DNA from: Candidatus Gastranaerophilales bacterium
GTDB lineage: Bacteria > Cyanobacteriota > Vampirovibrionia > Gastranaerophilales > Gastranaerophilaceae
NCBI GenBank assembly: GCA_944326605.1
Contig: CALVEM010000002.1
Coordinates: forward strand, 62,001-126,000
Length of the DNA stretch: 64,000 bases
Reading direction: 5' to 3'
A model generated the notes under the pieces. It made no database searches. It had not been told where the DNA came from and saw nothing but the letters and a program-made list of their open reading frames with translations. The position numbers were made by a program, and so were the translations under genes. The first letter of the stretch is position 1, and the number at the start of each line of letters is the position of its first letter. Of the stretch, positions 35,784-44,596 are shown piece by piece.

Positions 35784-36674
35784 TTACAACTTGTTAAGTA
35801 TATCTTTTACATAGTTAAAATACTCGTTGTTACTATATTTCTCAACAATTTTTTGCAGCTCATTTTTTGTTACAAAACCCATTCTGTATGCAACTTCTTC
35901 TAGACAGGCTATTTTTATTCCCTGATTTTCTTCAATTGTTTTTACATACTGGCTTGCCTGAAGCAAAGAATTATGCGTTCCGGTATCAAGCCATGCAAAA
36001 CCTCGCGGGAAAAGTTCCACACTCAACTTATTACTTTTAAGATAAACATTATTTAAATCGGTAATTTCAAGTTCGCCGCGTGCGGATGGTTTTAAATTTT
36101 TTGCATATTCAACAACTTTATTATCATAGAAATAAAGCCCTGTAACTGCATAATTTGATTTAGGGTTTTGAGGTTTTTCCTCAATAGAAAGAACTTTCAA
36201 AACGTCTCTATCGCCGCAGTCAAATTCTACAACCCCAAATCTTTGCGGGTCTTTTACCTGATAACCGAACACTGTTGCTCCGCCATAAGCTTTTGTATTT
36301 TCAACAACGCGTTTAAGCTTTCCTGAAAACCCGCCGCCATAAAATATATTATCACCTAAAATCAGTGCAACTTCATCATCCCCGATAAAATCTTCGCCTA
36401 TGATAAATGCCTGAGCAAGACCGTCTGGCGAGGGCTGTTCTTTATAGGAAAAAGTTACGCCGAACCGGCTTCCGTCACCGAGAAGGCGTTTAAAATTCGG
36501 CAAATCAACAGGGGTTGAAATAATCAAAATATCTTTAATGCCCGCCAGCATTAAAACTGAAATCGGATGATAAATCATCGGTTTATCATAAATCGGTAAA
36601 AGCTGCTTTGAAACAGCTATAGTACTCGGATATAATCTTGTTCCCGAACCGCCTGCTAATACAATACCTTTCAT
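35784..36674 (-). CDS. rfbA: Glucose-1-phosphate thymidylyltransferase
   Basis: 296 residues. N-terminal nucleotide-binding '[20 protein letters not shown]' with '[16 protein letters not shown]', metal-binding '[13 protein letters not shown]', and '[18 protein letters not shown]' near the C-terminus. Makes dTDP-glucose, precursor of dTDP-rhamnose and related sugars. rfbB, C and D are not in this window. Ribosome site AAAGAGGTATTT. Confidence 0.94.
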   Translation of the reverse strand: MKGIVLAGGSGTRLYPSTIAVSKQLLPIYDKPMIYHPISVLMLAGIKDILIISTPVDLPNFKRLLGDGSRFGVTFSYKEQPSPDGLAQAFIIGEDFIGDDEVALILGDNIFYGGGFSGKLKRVVENTKAYGGATVFGYQVKDPQRFGVVEFDCGDRDVLKVLSIEEKPQNPKSNYAVTGLYFYDNKVVEYAKNLKPSARGELEITDLNNVYLKSNKLSVELFPRGFAWLDTGTHNSLLQASQYVKTIEENQGIKIACLEEVAYRMGFVTKNELQKIVEKYSNNEYFNYVKDILNKL

Positions 36675-36783
36675 AAATACCTCTTTATTTTAGACAGAAA
36701 GCCCACTTATACATGTTACAAAAATTATATGTATAAAACAGTATTTTTGCAAGGTAATGGGATTTCTATCGGCAAAAGTATAA

Positions 36784-37803
36784 CTATTCCTTAACTGGGA
36801 GATAAGCCTGCGGATAGTTGTAATCTTCTTTAAAACCGAGGTGTCTGTACATCTTTAAAGCCTGAAAATTGTTCGTCTCAGTTGTTGTATTGACTTCACT
36901 AATCGGTTTTTCGCCATTATCAGCCCATTCCAGAAGTTTTTCAACGGATTTTTTCAACATGTGCTTTGATAACCCTTTGCCCTGATGAGCCTTTTTTATT
37001 GCCACTATCGGGATATTAGCAATCCTTCCGCCTGTCAGGTTCATAAAACAAAATCCAACGGGTTCATCGTTATAAAGCATAACAGATGTGGCTTCCGGTA
37101 AAAATTCCGCATAAATATTTTCCACAATTTTTGATATTATATCACGCGTTCCCTCAATTGTCTTAAATCTCGGGTCAAAAAGAGCATCAGCGGATGTTTC
37201 AAAACCTTCCTGAACAACTTCTACAGCATCTTCAATATATTTATTATCCCATTCTACAAGTTTGTATCCGCTTTCAAGTTCTTTTAGCTGAGCCATTTTC
37301 AATATGTCACGTGAGTTCGTGCCGGCTGTCATAAAACGCAAAACCGCAATCCCGACAAACTTAAATCCGTATCTTGCAATATCTGCTATCAAATCCTTCT
37401 GTGCCCCCAGCATCGGATAGCAGACAATCTTTTCGGTTCTTTCAGCTTTTGTAAGTTCAAGAAATTTTTTTACAAGATACATTGATCTTGTTGTCATATC
37501 CTCCATTTTAAATGAATGAATGATATTTAATTCCACAGCCTCAGAAATCGCAGTTGTATAAACAAGAAATGCAACCGGTATTGTATTTTCAAACAAGACC
37601 AGACAATCTATCAAATTTTTTTCGACAGAATCCGTAAAATCCTCAAAATTCAAAGGTTCCAGCTCAAACTTATATTCATCACAGGCACGTGTCCTGAAAT
37701 CTTCATAGACAGGGGCAAAACCTTTATAATCATCCTGTGTAAGAAGTCTTGCTTCAAAATTTGTATCATTTTTTTCATTTTCGCTGTGAATATAAGGGAG
37801 CAT
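36784..37803 (-). CDS. GNAT-fold acetyltransferase
   Basis: 339 residues. Two GNAT-like halves: an N-terminal degenerate one (about 15-160) and a C-terminal one (about 180-335) with 'IPIVAIKKAHQGKGLSKHML' (acetyl-CoA motif, R/QxxGxG/A form) and 'NNFQALKMYRHLGFKEDYNY'. Double-GNAT proteins of this size resemble mycothiol synthase-like folds. Substrate unknown. Ribosome site AAGGAATTAAG. Same strand as ribBA, 39 bp downstream, perhaps cotranscribed. Confidence 0.82.
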   Translation of the reverse strand: MLPYIHSENEKNDTNFEARLLTQDDYKGFAPVYEDFRTRACDEYKFELEPLNFEDFTDSVEKNLIDCLVLFENTIPVAFLVYTTAISEAVELNIIHSFKMEDMTTRSMYLVKKFLELTKAERTEKIVCYPMLGAQKDLIADIARYGFKFVGIAVLRFMTAGTNSRDILKMAQLKELESGYKLVEWDNKYIEDAVEVVQEGFETSADALFDPRFKTIEGTRDIISKIVENIYAEFLPEATSVMLYNDEPVGFCFMNLTGGRIANIPIVAIKKAHQGKGLSKHMLKKSVEKLLEWADNGEKPISEVNTTTETNNFQALKMYRHLGFKEDYNYPQAYLPVKE

Positions 37804-37842
37804 AACTTAATTCCTTGTTTTACCGTCAATTTTTTACAGGGG

Positions 37843-39051
37843 CTACAACATGTGGTGCATTTTTTCTTTTTTAGTTTCCATATAACGTCTGTTATACGAA
37901 TTGATTTGCGGTTCTATTTTAACTATATCATGAACAGTCAGTCCGTAACCCTTCAAACCGACGATTTTTTTCGGATTGTTTGTAATCAGGTTAAAATTGT
38001 TAAAACCTAAATCCCTTATAACCTGCGCACCCGTACCGTAATCTCTTAAATCGGGTTTGAATCCCAGAGAGAGATTTGCCTCAACTGTATCCTGACCTTC
38101 TTCCTGAAGATGATATGCCTTAATTTTATTGATAATTCCGATACCTCTGCCTTCGTGCCCTTTCATATAAACAACCGCACCTCTGCCGTATTTGTCAATC
38201 ATCTGTAACGCGGTATGAAGCTGGTAGTTGCAGTCACATTTGAGACTGCCGAAAATATCTCCTGTTAAACATTCGCTGTGAACACGGATAAGCGGAATTT
38301 TATCAGAACCGTCATCTTTTACAAGTGCTACGCATTCCTGACCAGTTGCATGATTTAAATAACCGTAAATATCAAATTCGCCGAACTGTGTCGGAAGATG
38401 CGCTTCCGCTTCACGTGTAACAATTTTTTCGGTTTTAAGTCTATATGCAATTAATTCAGCAACCGAAATAAATTTTATCCCGTGTTCACGTGCAAATTCA
38501 TAAAGTTCATCGCGTTTTGCCATATGTCCGTCTTTGCCCATGATTTCGCACATCGGACCTGCAGGAATATGACCGCAAAGCCTTGCTAAATCAACAACGG
38601 CTTCTGTATGTCCTGTTCTTGTCAAAACGCCTCCCTTTCTTGCAACACAGGGAAACAAATGCCCCGGGCGGCGAAGATCTGATGGCTGAGCGTCCGGAGC
38701 AAGGCAAACCTCAATCGTTTTTGCTCTGTCAAATGCCGAAATTCCCGTTGTTACCCCGTATTTTTCAGCGGCATCAATACTTACGGTAAAAGCCGTTTTC
38801 ATTGATTCGCTGTTTTGTTCAACCATTTGAGGAAGCTGCATTTTTTCTGCAATCTCTGAAGAAATCGCAAGACATATCAAACCTTTTGCATTTTCTGCCA
38901 TAAATTTTATAATCTCAGGTGTAACCATCTGCCCCGAACAGATTAAATCGCCTTCGTTTTCTCTGTCCTCATCATCGGCTACAATTATCATTTTACCGTT
39001 TTTAAAATCTTCTAATGCATCTTCAATTCTGTCAAATTTAAAGTTTTCCAT
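37843..39051 (-). CDS. ribBA: Bifunctional DHBP synthase / GTP cyclohydrolase II
   Basis: 402 residues. RibB half about 1-200 with 'MIIVADDEDRENEGDL' and 'RTGHTEAVVDLARLCG'; RibA half about 205-400 with zinc Cys in 'HSECLTGDIFGSLKCDCNYQ' and 'GHEGRGIGIINKIKAY' (family usually 'RQEGRGIG'). Provides both branch substrates for riboflavin: dihydroxybutanone phosphate and diaminohydroxyribosylaminopyrimidinone phosphate. Its ATG begins one base after the ribE stop. ribD and ribH are not here. Confidence 0.94.
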   Translation of the reverse strand: MENFKFDRIEDALEDFKNGKMIIVADDEDRENEGDLICSGQMVTPEIIKFMAENAKGLICLAISSEIAEKMQLPQMVEQNSESMKTAFTVSIDAAEKYGVTTGISAFDRAKTIEVCLAPDAQPSDLRRPGHLFPCVARKGGVLTRTGHTEAVVDLARLCGHIPAGPMCEIMGKDGHMAKRDELYEFAREHGIKFISVAELIAYRLKTEKIVTREAEAHLPTQFGEFDIYGYLNHATGQECVALVKDDGSDKIPLIRVHSECLTGDIFGSLKCDCNYQLHTALQMIDKYGRGAVVYMKGHEGRGIGIINKIKAYHLQEEGQDTVEANLSLGFKPDLRDYGTGAQVIRDLGFNNFNLITNNPKKIVGLKGYGLTVHDIVKIEPQINSYNRRYMETKKEKMHHML

Positions 39052-39052
39052 T

Positions 39053-39646
39053 TTACATAAACCCGTTTTCTTTCAAAAAATCTTCCGTAATATTATTATT
39101 TTGCGTTGATAAAAATTTTTCAACATACCGTCCGAGAATATCTGTTTCAATATTTACAAAGTCTCCTGTTTTAAGGTATTTTAAGTTCGTATTTTCAAGA
39201 GTGTGGGGAATTATTGCAACAGTGAAAGTATTATTTTCATTTCCAGAAACAGTTAAGCTTACACCATTGACAGTGATTGAGCCCTTGTAGACAATGTATT
39301 TATCTAATTCTTTGGGAACTTCAAATGTCATATCCCCGAGGTATTTTGCAGTTCCGTCAACATGTCCCTGAACAATATGCCCGCCCATTCTTGTCTGTGG
39401 TGTCAAGGCACGTTCAAGATTAACACACTCCCCTGTTTTAAAACCCTTTGTAATTCTTAAGGTTTCAGAACTTACATCAGCGCTGAATGTATTTGATGAC
39501 ATTGACGTAACTGTCTGACAGCAGCCGTCAATTGAGATGCTGTCGCCGATTTTTGTGCCGTCAAGAACATTTTTACATTCAACAACAAGTTTTTTGCCGT
39601 CAAAGCTTTTGATAAATCCTGTTTCTTCCACAATCCCTGTAAACAT
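39053..39646 (-). CDS. ribE: Riboflavin synthase, alpha subunit
   Basis: 197 residues with two homologous lumazine-binding barrels. 'MFTGIVEETGFI' at the start and the second-barrel motif 'GGHIVQGHVDGTAKYLG' in the middle. Dismutates two 6,7-dimethyl-8-ribityllumazine molecules to riboflavin. Upstream of ribBA in one transcription unit, and 21 bp downstream of an XRE-type gene. No FMN riboswitch is visible in the 21-bp gap or before the regulator. Confidence 0.94.
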   Translation of the reverse strand: MFTGIVEETGFIKSFDGKKLVVECKNVLDGTKIGDSISIDGCCQTVTSMSSNTFSADVSSETLRITKGFKTGECVNLERALTPQTRMGGHIVQGHVDGTAKYLGDMTFEVPKELDKYIVYKGSITVNGVSLTVSGNENNTFTVAIIPHTLENTNLKYLKTGDFVNIETDILGRYVEKFLSTQNNNITEDFLKENGFM

Positions 39647-39667
39647 AAGTTTATTGTAGCATGAAAA

Positions 39668-39907
39668 TTATTTCATTGTATTTTTCAATAAATCTTCAAC
39701 AGTGGTATTTAGAATTTTCGCTATTTTAAACAACGTTTTTAAACTTGCCACTTTTTCAGCACGCTCTATACATCCGATATAATTTCTTGCAGAATCTATA
39801 TTAAATGCAAGCTGTTCTTGTGATAAATTAATGCTTTTTCTTACCTTGCTTATATTTTTACCTAAGGTTTTCAAAAAATATTCAAATTCATCGGATGGTT
39901 GACACAT
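39668..39907 (-). CDS. XRE-family HTH regulator
   Basis: 79 residues. HTH about 15-65 with 'INLSQEQLAFNIDSARNYIGCIERAEKVAS'. No other domain. Divergent from the small gene at 39972 and immediately upstream of ribE-ribBA on the same strand. The 64-bp divergent spacer carries the dyad CACCTA-C-TAGGTG, a likely operator. May control riboflavin genes or only its divergent partner. Confidence 0.82.
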   Translation of the reverse strand: MCQPSDEFEYFLKTLGKNISKVRKSINLSQEQLAFNIDSARNYIGCIERAEKVASLKTLFKIAKILNTTVEDLLKNTMK

Positions 39908-39943
39908 GCCACCTATTATGTTACATGTTATGTGTACTATCTA

Positions 39944-39957
39944 CCACCTACTAGGTG
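39944..39957. promoter_or_regulatory. Operator-like dyad in divergent spacer
   Basis: CACCTA (39945-39950) and TAGGTG (39952-39957) around one base; a further CCACCTA half-site lies about 35 bp to the left (39909-39915), near the regulator's start. Confidence 0.5.
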
Positions 39958-39971
39958 TCTGCGGGTAAATA

Positions 39972-40250
39972 ATGACAAACGAAGAAGAAAATCAATTTAA
40001 ACAAAAATTTGACAGAATAAAAAACAATTTAAATAATATTGAAAGTCTCATCAATATGCTTCTTGTTGCACTCGATAACGATTTTGAACCGCCTCAAATT
40101 TCAGATATTGTCGATTATATTTTTATAATTAAGGACTATTTAAAAGAACAAAAACAATTACTAAATGATTTTATCAATGAATTAAATTTACCTGACGGCA
40201 AAGCAAAATTGCTGCTTTTAAGAACAATTCATTTTAATAAAGAAGATTAA
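39972..40250 (+). CDS. Small helical hypothetical protein
   Basis: 92 residues ('MTNEEENQFKQKFDRIKNNL'...), acidic, with helices suggestive of a coiled coil. No recognised domain, no signal peptide. Divergent from an XRE regulator, as the small helical gene at 28099 is from an AbrB-like gene. Directly upstream of tiny-peptide locus B. Function unknown; weak ribosome site. Confidence 0.6.
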   Translation: MTNEEENQFKQKFDRIKNNLNNIESLINMLLVALDNDFEPPQISDIVDYIFIIKDYLKEQKQLLNDFINELNLPDGKAKLLLLRTIHFNKED

Positions 40251-40252
40251 TA

Positions 40253-40290
40253 TTTTAATAATATTGACTTTTTTATGAGTGAAATATAAA
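40253..40290 (+). promoter_or_regulatory. Promoter of tiny-peptide locus B
   Basis: ATTTTAATAATATTG (shared with locus A) overlaps -35 TTGACT; -10 candidates TATAAA (15 bp) or TAAAAT (17 bp) follow. Confidence 0.5.
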
Positions 40291-40381
40291 ATTAAATTGA
40301 GGGTAAGCCCTGATATCATATCCATACCTTTGCGGCGCAAACTATAAATTTGTCAAACCGAAAAAGGAAGGAGGTGATAGA

Positions 40382-40450
40382 GTGGATTTCAGTATAACTG
40401 AAAAAGCACTAGTGCTTATCTTGTTGATAATACTAGTGCTCAAACACTAA
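40382..40450 (+). CDS. Tiny hydrophobic peptide (locus B), type I toxin-like
   Basis: 22 residues from GTG 40382, read as (M)DFSITEKALVLILLIILVL followed by KH: short polar start, one hydrophobic helix, basic end. The site AAGGAAGGAGGTGAT upstream is close to a perfect complement of the 16S 3' end. The coding DNA contains a 9-bp inverted repeat (AGCACTAGT at 40405-40413, ACTAGTGCT at 40432-40440). Same architecture as locus A at 19128 but little peptide identity. Probably a membrane-active small peptide; toxin role is inferred only. Confidence 0.6.
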   Translation: MDFSITEKALVLILLIILVLKH

Positions 40451-40452
40451 CA

Positions 40453-40500
40453 GGGGCTTTTAATGGGGCAAGCTGGAACTTGTCCCGCCCTTTTCTTTTA
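40453..40500 (+). terminator. Nested hairpin terminator of locus B
   Basis: Outer GGGGC/GCCC and inner GGGGCAAG/CTTGTCCC (one G-T pair), loop CTGGAA, then TTTTCTTTTA. Confidence 0.75.
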
Positions 40501-40556
40501 TTATAACTTATGTTTTTAAAAATTTCAAGAGTTAACCTAAAGAAATTATTACATCA

Positions 40557-43184
40557 TTAAACTTTAACTGACTGTAATTCATCCTGAACTTTGGCAAGAA
40601 TTTCATCAAGTTTTGATGCATCTTTCACGCCGCCCTGTGCAAAATTCGGTCTGCCGCCGCCGTTTGCACCTGTTGCTCTTGCAATTTCGCCGACAATTTT
40701 TCCGGCATTAACACCTTTTTTCACAAAGCTGTCAGAAACTTTTACGGCAACAGTTCTTTCCGATGCAAGAACTATTATGCTTTCGCCGAGTTTTTGAGAC
40801 ATATATTCAAGACCGGCTTTTAAAGCATTTCCGTCAAAATTTTCAACTTTTGAAATAAAGAGTTTTCCGCCTTCAATATCTAGAGCTTTTGATAAGAATG
40901 TCGCAAATTTTGCTCTTGCACTTTCTTCTTTTGCATGTGTCAATTCTTTTTGAAGTTCTTTATTCTCATCAAGAAGTTTTTCTATACGTTCAACAACACC
41001 GTCATAGTGAACTTTGAACATTAAAGAAAGTTTGTCAATTTCTTTAACTTTGGCATTCATAAAGTCAAAAGCCGAACGCCCCACACAGAGTTCAATACGT
41101 CTTGTGCCTGCAGCAATTGCGCCTTCCGTAACTATTTTAACAAGTCTCAAGTCGCGGATATTTCTTGCATGTGTTCCGGCACAGAATTCTTTTGAAATAC
41201 AAGTTTTGCCGTCGGTTATTGAAACAACTCTTACGATATCATCGTATTTTTCTCCGAAAAGCGCTGTTGCTCCTGTCAATTTTGCCTTTTCAATATCCAT
41301 AACATCAGTTACAACATCATAGCCTTTTGATATCCAGTTGTTCATTATTTCTTCAACTTTAAAGATTTCTTCAGGCGTCATAGCACGCGAGAAGGTAAAG
41401 TCAAAACGCATTCTGTTTTCTTCTACCTGTGAACCTGCCTGATGAACTTCATCCCCTAGAACTTTAATCAATGCAGCCTGTAGTAAATGCGCTGATGTAT
41501 GATGAAGTCTTATGTTTTCACGTCTTTCAACATCAATTTTTGCATGAACTTCAGCACCTGTTAAATCATCGCCGTTTATAACTTTACATCTGTGGACAAA
41601 AAGTTTGTTAACTTTGAAAGTTGTAAGAACCTCCAGCTTGACCTCCTGTCCTCCTGCCTTCCTGTCTTCTATTACGCCGCTGTCGCCTGTCTGCCCGCCG
41701 CATTCAGCGTAGAAAGGAGTTTTATCAAGAACAACATCGGTATAGCCGTCGCCTTCTATTACAGCCAGAATTTTAGCATCACATTCGTTTTCACTGTAGC
41801 CGACAAACTCTGTTGAACCGACTTTTTCTTCAACTTTTGCATATTTAATATCGCCTGTAACGCTGATTTTTTCTGCGGCAGCTTTTGCGCGGTCTTTTTG
41901 TTCCTGCATTGCTTTTTTATAGCCTTCTTCATCAACATTCAAACCGTTTTCCGATGCAATTTCTTTTGTCAATTCAAACGGGAAGCCGTAAGTATCGTAT
42001 AATTTAAAAGCACTTTCGCCGTCAATGTCTTTTTTAGCGGAAATAAATTCATCAAGCATTTTATATCCGCGGTCAAGAGTTTTAGCAAAACGTTCTTCTT
42101 CTTTCTTGATTGTATCAATAATTTTTGCTTTATTTTTAACAAGGTCAGGATATGCCTCGCCATAATTTTCAACAACAACATCAACAAGTTTGTATAAGAA
42201 AGGCAAATCCATACCGAGAATTTTTCCATGACGCAGAGCACGTCTCAAAATCATTCTCAAAACATAGCTTCTGCCTTCATTTCCCGGAATTACGCCGTCA
42301 GAAATCAAAAATGTAACACATCTTGCGTGGTCTGTAATAATTCTCAACGAAATATCCGTTTTCTCAGATTTTTTGTAAGGTACACCGCTCATCTCGGAAA
42401 CCTTATCCATAATAGGTCTTAACAAATCGGTTTCAAAGGTTGAAGCCACACCCTGACAAACCATTGTAATACGTTCCAAACCCATTCCGGTATCAACATT
42501 TTTGCTTTCAAGAGGCGACTGATTACCTTCTTCATCTTGATAAAGCTCCGTGAATACAAGGTTCCAAATTTCAACCCACCTGTCGCATTCACAGGTATCG
42601 ATACCGCAGCCTCTCGGATCGTTGCATTTATATTGTTCACCTAAATCATAGTGAATTTCAGAACAAGGACCGCATGAACCAGATGCCCCCGGAGGTCCCC
42701 AGAAATTGTCTTTTTTACCCTTACGTTTGATGCGTTCAGCCGGAACTCCAACGCTTCTCCAAATTTCATAAGCTTCATCATCTGTTTCAAAAATCGTAAT
42801 CCATAATCTGTCTTTATCAAGTTTCAAAACTTCAGTAACAAATTCCCAAGCCCAGGGAATAACTTCTTTTTTGTAATAATCACCGAATGAAAAATTCCCT
42901 AACATTTCAAAAAAAGTGTGATGGCGCGGAGTTCTTCCGACGTTTTCTATATCGCTATCTTTTCCGCCTGCCCGTGCACATTTCTGGCAAGAGGTAGCTC
43001 TTGGCGGATTGTATGGCGATTTTACAATACCTAAAAATATAGGCAAAAACTGCAGCATTCCGGCTGTTGTTAATAATACAGTCGGATTATCAGGCACAAG
43101 GCTGGAACTTTCTACAACAGTGTGCTGATGTTTATCTTTAAAATAGTCTAAGTATAATTTTCTAATTTGATTTCCGGTTAGCAT
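40557..43184 (-). CDS. alaS: Alanyl-tRNA synthetase
   Basis: 875 residues. Class II catalytic core at the N-terminus ('FLGIVKSPYNPPRATSCQKC', 'TFFEMLGNFSFGDY', 'NVDTGMGLERITMV'), editing domain with zinc ligands 'HHTSAHLLQAAL' and 'CAGTHARN', and a C-terminal C-Ala domain ending 'GGRPNFAQGG'. Charges tRNA-Ala. Between 'GVIE' and 'VLTTFKVNKLFVHR' it has about 12 residues, DRKAGGQEVKLE, encoded by a copy of the dispersed AGG-rich repeat (41635-41670), in frame. Ribosome site AAGGAAGTAAAG. Confidence 0.96.
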   Translation of the reverse strand: MLTGNQIRKLYLDYFKDKHQHTVVESSSLVPDNPTVLLTTAGMLQFLPIFLGIVKSPYNPPRATSCQKCARAGGKDSDIENVGRTPRHHTFFEMLGNFSFGDYYKKEVIPWAWEFVTEVLKLDKDRLWITIFETDDEAYEIWRSVGVPAERIKRKGKKDNFWGPPGASGSCGPCSEIHYDLGEQYKCNDPRGCGIDTCECDRWVEIWNLVFTELYQDEEGNQSPLESKNVDTGMGLERITMVCQGVASTFETDLLRPIMDKVSEMSGVPYKKSEKTDISLRIITDHARCVTFLISDGVIPGNEGRSYVLRMILRRALRHGKILGMDLPFLYKLVDVVVENYGEAYPDLVKNKAKIIDTIKKEEERFAKTLDRGYKMLDEFISAKKDIDGESAFKLYDTYGFPFELTKEIASENGLNVDEEGYKKAMQEQKDRAKAAAEKISVTGDIKYAKVEEKVGSTEFVGYSENECDAKILAVIEGDGYTDVVLDKTPFYAECGGQTGDSGVIEDRKAGGQEVKLEVLTTFKVNKLFVHRCKVINGDDLTGAEVHAKIDVERRENIRLHHTSAHLLQAALIKVLGDEVHQAGSQVEENRMRFDFTFSRAMTPEEIFKVEEIMNNWISKGYDVVTDVMDIEKAKLTGATALFGEKYDDIVRVVSITDGKTCISKEFCAGTHARNIRDLRLVKIVTEGAIAAGTRRIELCVGRSAFDFMNAKVKEIDKLSLMFKVHYDGVVERIEKLLDENKELQKELTHAKEESARAKFATFLSKALDIEGGKLFISKVENFDGNALKAGLEYMSQKLGESIIVLASERTVAVKVSDSFVKKGVNAGKIVGEIARATGANGGGRPNFAQGGVKDASKLDEILAKVQDELQSVKV
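41635..41670. repeat. AGG-rich dispersed repeat inserted in frame in alaS
   Basis: Minus-strand sequence runs AGAAGACAGGAAGGCAGGAG then GACAGGAGGTCAAGCT; same words at 6985-7010, 17098-17128 and 34400-34470. It uses AGG/GGA codons that are rare in the rest of the gene. Confidence 0.7.
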
Positions 43185-43261
43185 AATCTTTACTTCCTTA
43201 TAAATTACTACGTTATAAGAAAATTATATCTTAAACAAAAATGTGTTGCAAAGGTAATCAC

Positions 43262-43322
43262 AAAAAAAGCCTCAATTTTGTTTTGTAATAACAACTTAAT
43301 GTTAATGAGACAAAATTAAGGC
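43262..43322 (-). terminator. Terminator of the 11-residue-repeat protein gene
   Basis: Minus strand GCCTTAATTTTG pairs with CAAAATTGAGGC across a 30-nt loop, followed by TTTTTTT. Confidence 0.75.
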
Positions 43323-43348
43323 TTAAAGAATTTTTATAAATTTATATC

Positions 43349-44596
43349 TTATTTAAATTTATCAATTATTTCATCTGTTTTGTCTTTATCAACCGGTAAC
43401 CCCTGCGGTGGTTCGGGTAGTTTAACCGGCTCTTTTTTCGAAATTTCCGGCTTTTTCTTAGGAGTTTTCATTAGGAAATCGGGAGCTTCATGTGCAGGAA
43501 GGGGTTCTATTTCCGGCAATTCTTGAACCGGTGTTTCTACCTGTCTGCCTGGAGCAAAGGCTAATCTTTCTTCAATTTCATTACGTTTTTGCTCTAATTC
43601 TCGTTTACTTATAATATGCTGATCTGAGAAATTTGCAAGATCATTTAATAACTCTTTCTTTTCGTCATGAGGAAGATTTGATTGCATTATACTGTCTCTC
43701 AGATTCCCGACTTCTTTTACGGTTCTCGTTGTATGAGGCTTATGTCCGTTTGTTAAAACATCTGATACTTTATCTGATGAAGAATTAAGTTCCTGTGTTT
43801 CTTGAGCTCTGGTATTTACGGTATTACGTGTTTTTGCTCCGTCTTCGCGAACAGTATTTCTTGTTTCTGCTGCCTCATCATGAACTGTTTGTCTTGTACG
43901 GGTACCTTCCTGTCTTACAAGATTACGTGTCATAGCTCCTTGAAGCTGAACTTCTTGTCTTGTACGTCTGTGTTCCTGATGAACAACATTTCTTGTCTTA
44001 ACAGCTTCTTGATGAACAGCACTTCTTGTTCTGTCAACATTTGCATTAATTTCTTCAGCATTTTTGTTATCATTCGCAATAATTGCTTCGCCGGCAGCAA
44101 TAGTAACTCCGGCATTCATTACAGCATTAGCATCATCATTTGCCATAATTGCACCGGCAGCACCATGTACCAATTCTTTTGTGCTTCTTTCTCTTTCATT
44201 CGCAATCTGTGTCATTGCCAGATCTTTCCAGTCACTCAATTGCTGTTGATAATTGAAAAAACCTTCTCTTTTCTTGCCGCATTTTGTAGGATCAGGCATT
44301 GTTTCAAACTGAAGAGAAACATCAGGAAATTCATGCTGCAATTGCATATAAGCTTTTTTTACATCATTTGCAGCATCCTGTGTCATACGCATGGCATCAT
44401 GTTTATCATTTCCTTTGAATTTTTCGAAATTCTCAATATCTTTACCATAAACATTAAAATCAGCCGGTTTTGCCTGCTCTTGTCCTTTCGGAAATGCAAT
44501 ATTGATTTTACTCTGTCCTTCTTTTTGGATTTCAGTTTGTATTCTTGTATCAATCTGATTTTGAATACCACCCACACCGTTAATTTCGTTTGCCAT
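43349..44596 (-). CDS. Protein with seven 11-residue helical repeats
   Basis: 415 residues from ATG 44596 ('MANEINGVGGIQNQIDTRIQ'), which has AAAGGAGAAATGTT upstream. About residues 190-266 are seven exact-length 11-residue units of form TRxxVxxExxx (TRSAVHQEAVK, TRNVVHQEHRR, TRQEVQLQGAM, TRNLVRQEGTR, TRQTVHDEAAE, TRNTVREDGAK, TRNTVNTRAQE). Eleven-residue periodicity is expected for right-handed coiled coils or membrane-surface amphipathic helices. N-terminal part is helical; C-terminus is Pro/Lys-rich. No signal peptide. Function unknown. Confidence 0.75.
   Translation of the reverse strand: MANEINGVGGIQNQIDTRIQTEIQKEGQSKINIAFPKGQEQAKPADFNVYGKDIENFEKFKGNDKHDAMRMTQDAANDVKKAYMQLQHEFPDVSLQFETMPDPTKCGKKREGFFNYQQQLSDWKDLAMTQIANERERSTKELVHGAAGAIMANDDANAVMNAGVTIAAGEAIIANDNKNAEEINANVDRTRSAVHQEAVKTRNVVHQEHRRTRQEVQLQGAMTRNLVRQEGTRTRQTVHDEAAETRNTVREDGAKTRNTVNTRAQETQELNSSSDKVSDVLTNGHKPHTTRTVKEVGNLRDSIMQSNLPHDEKKELLNDLANFSDQHIISKRELEQKRNEIEERLAFAPGRQVETPVQELPEIEPLPAHEAPDFLMKTPKKKPEISKKEPVKLPEPPQGLPVDKDKTDEIIDKFK

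Noticed and set aside
40320-40345. Riboswitch in the leader of locus B
   Set aside because: Only two short stems (AGGGTAAGCCCT and TTTGCGGCGCAAA) are visible and they match no aptamer that I recognise.
43799-44029. CRISPR-like array suggested by periodic sequence
   Set aside because: The period is 33 bp in frame, units vary at codon level, and there are no identical repeats with unique spacers: it is a protein repeat. No CRISPR array or cas gene was seen anywhere.
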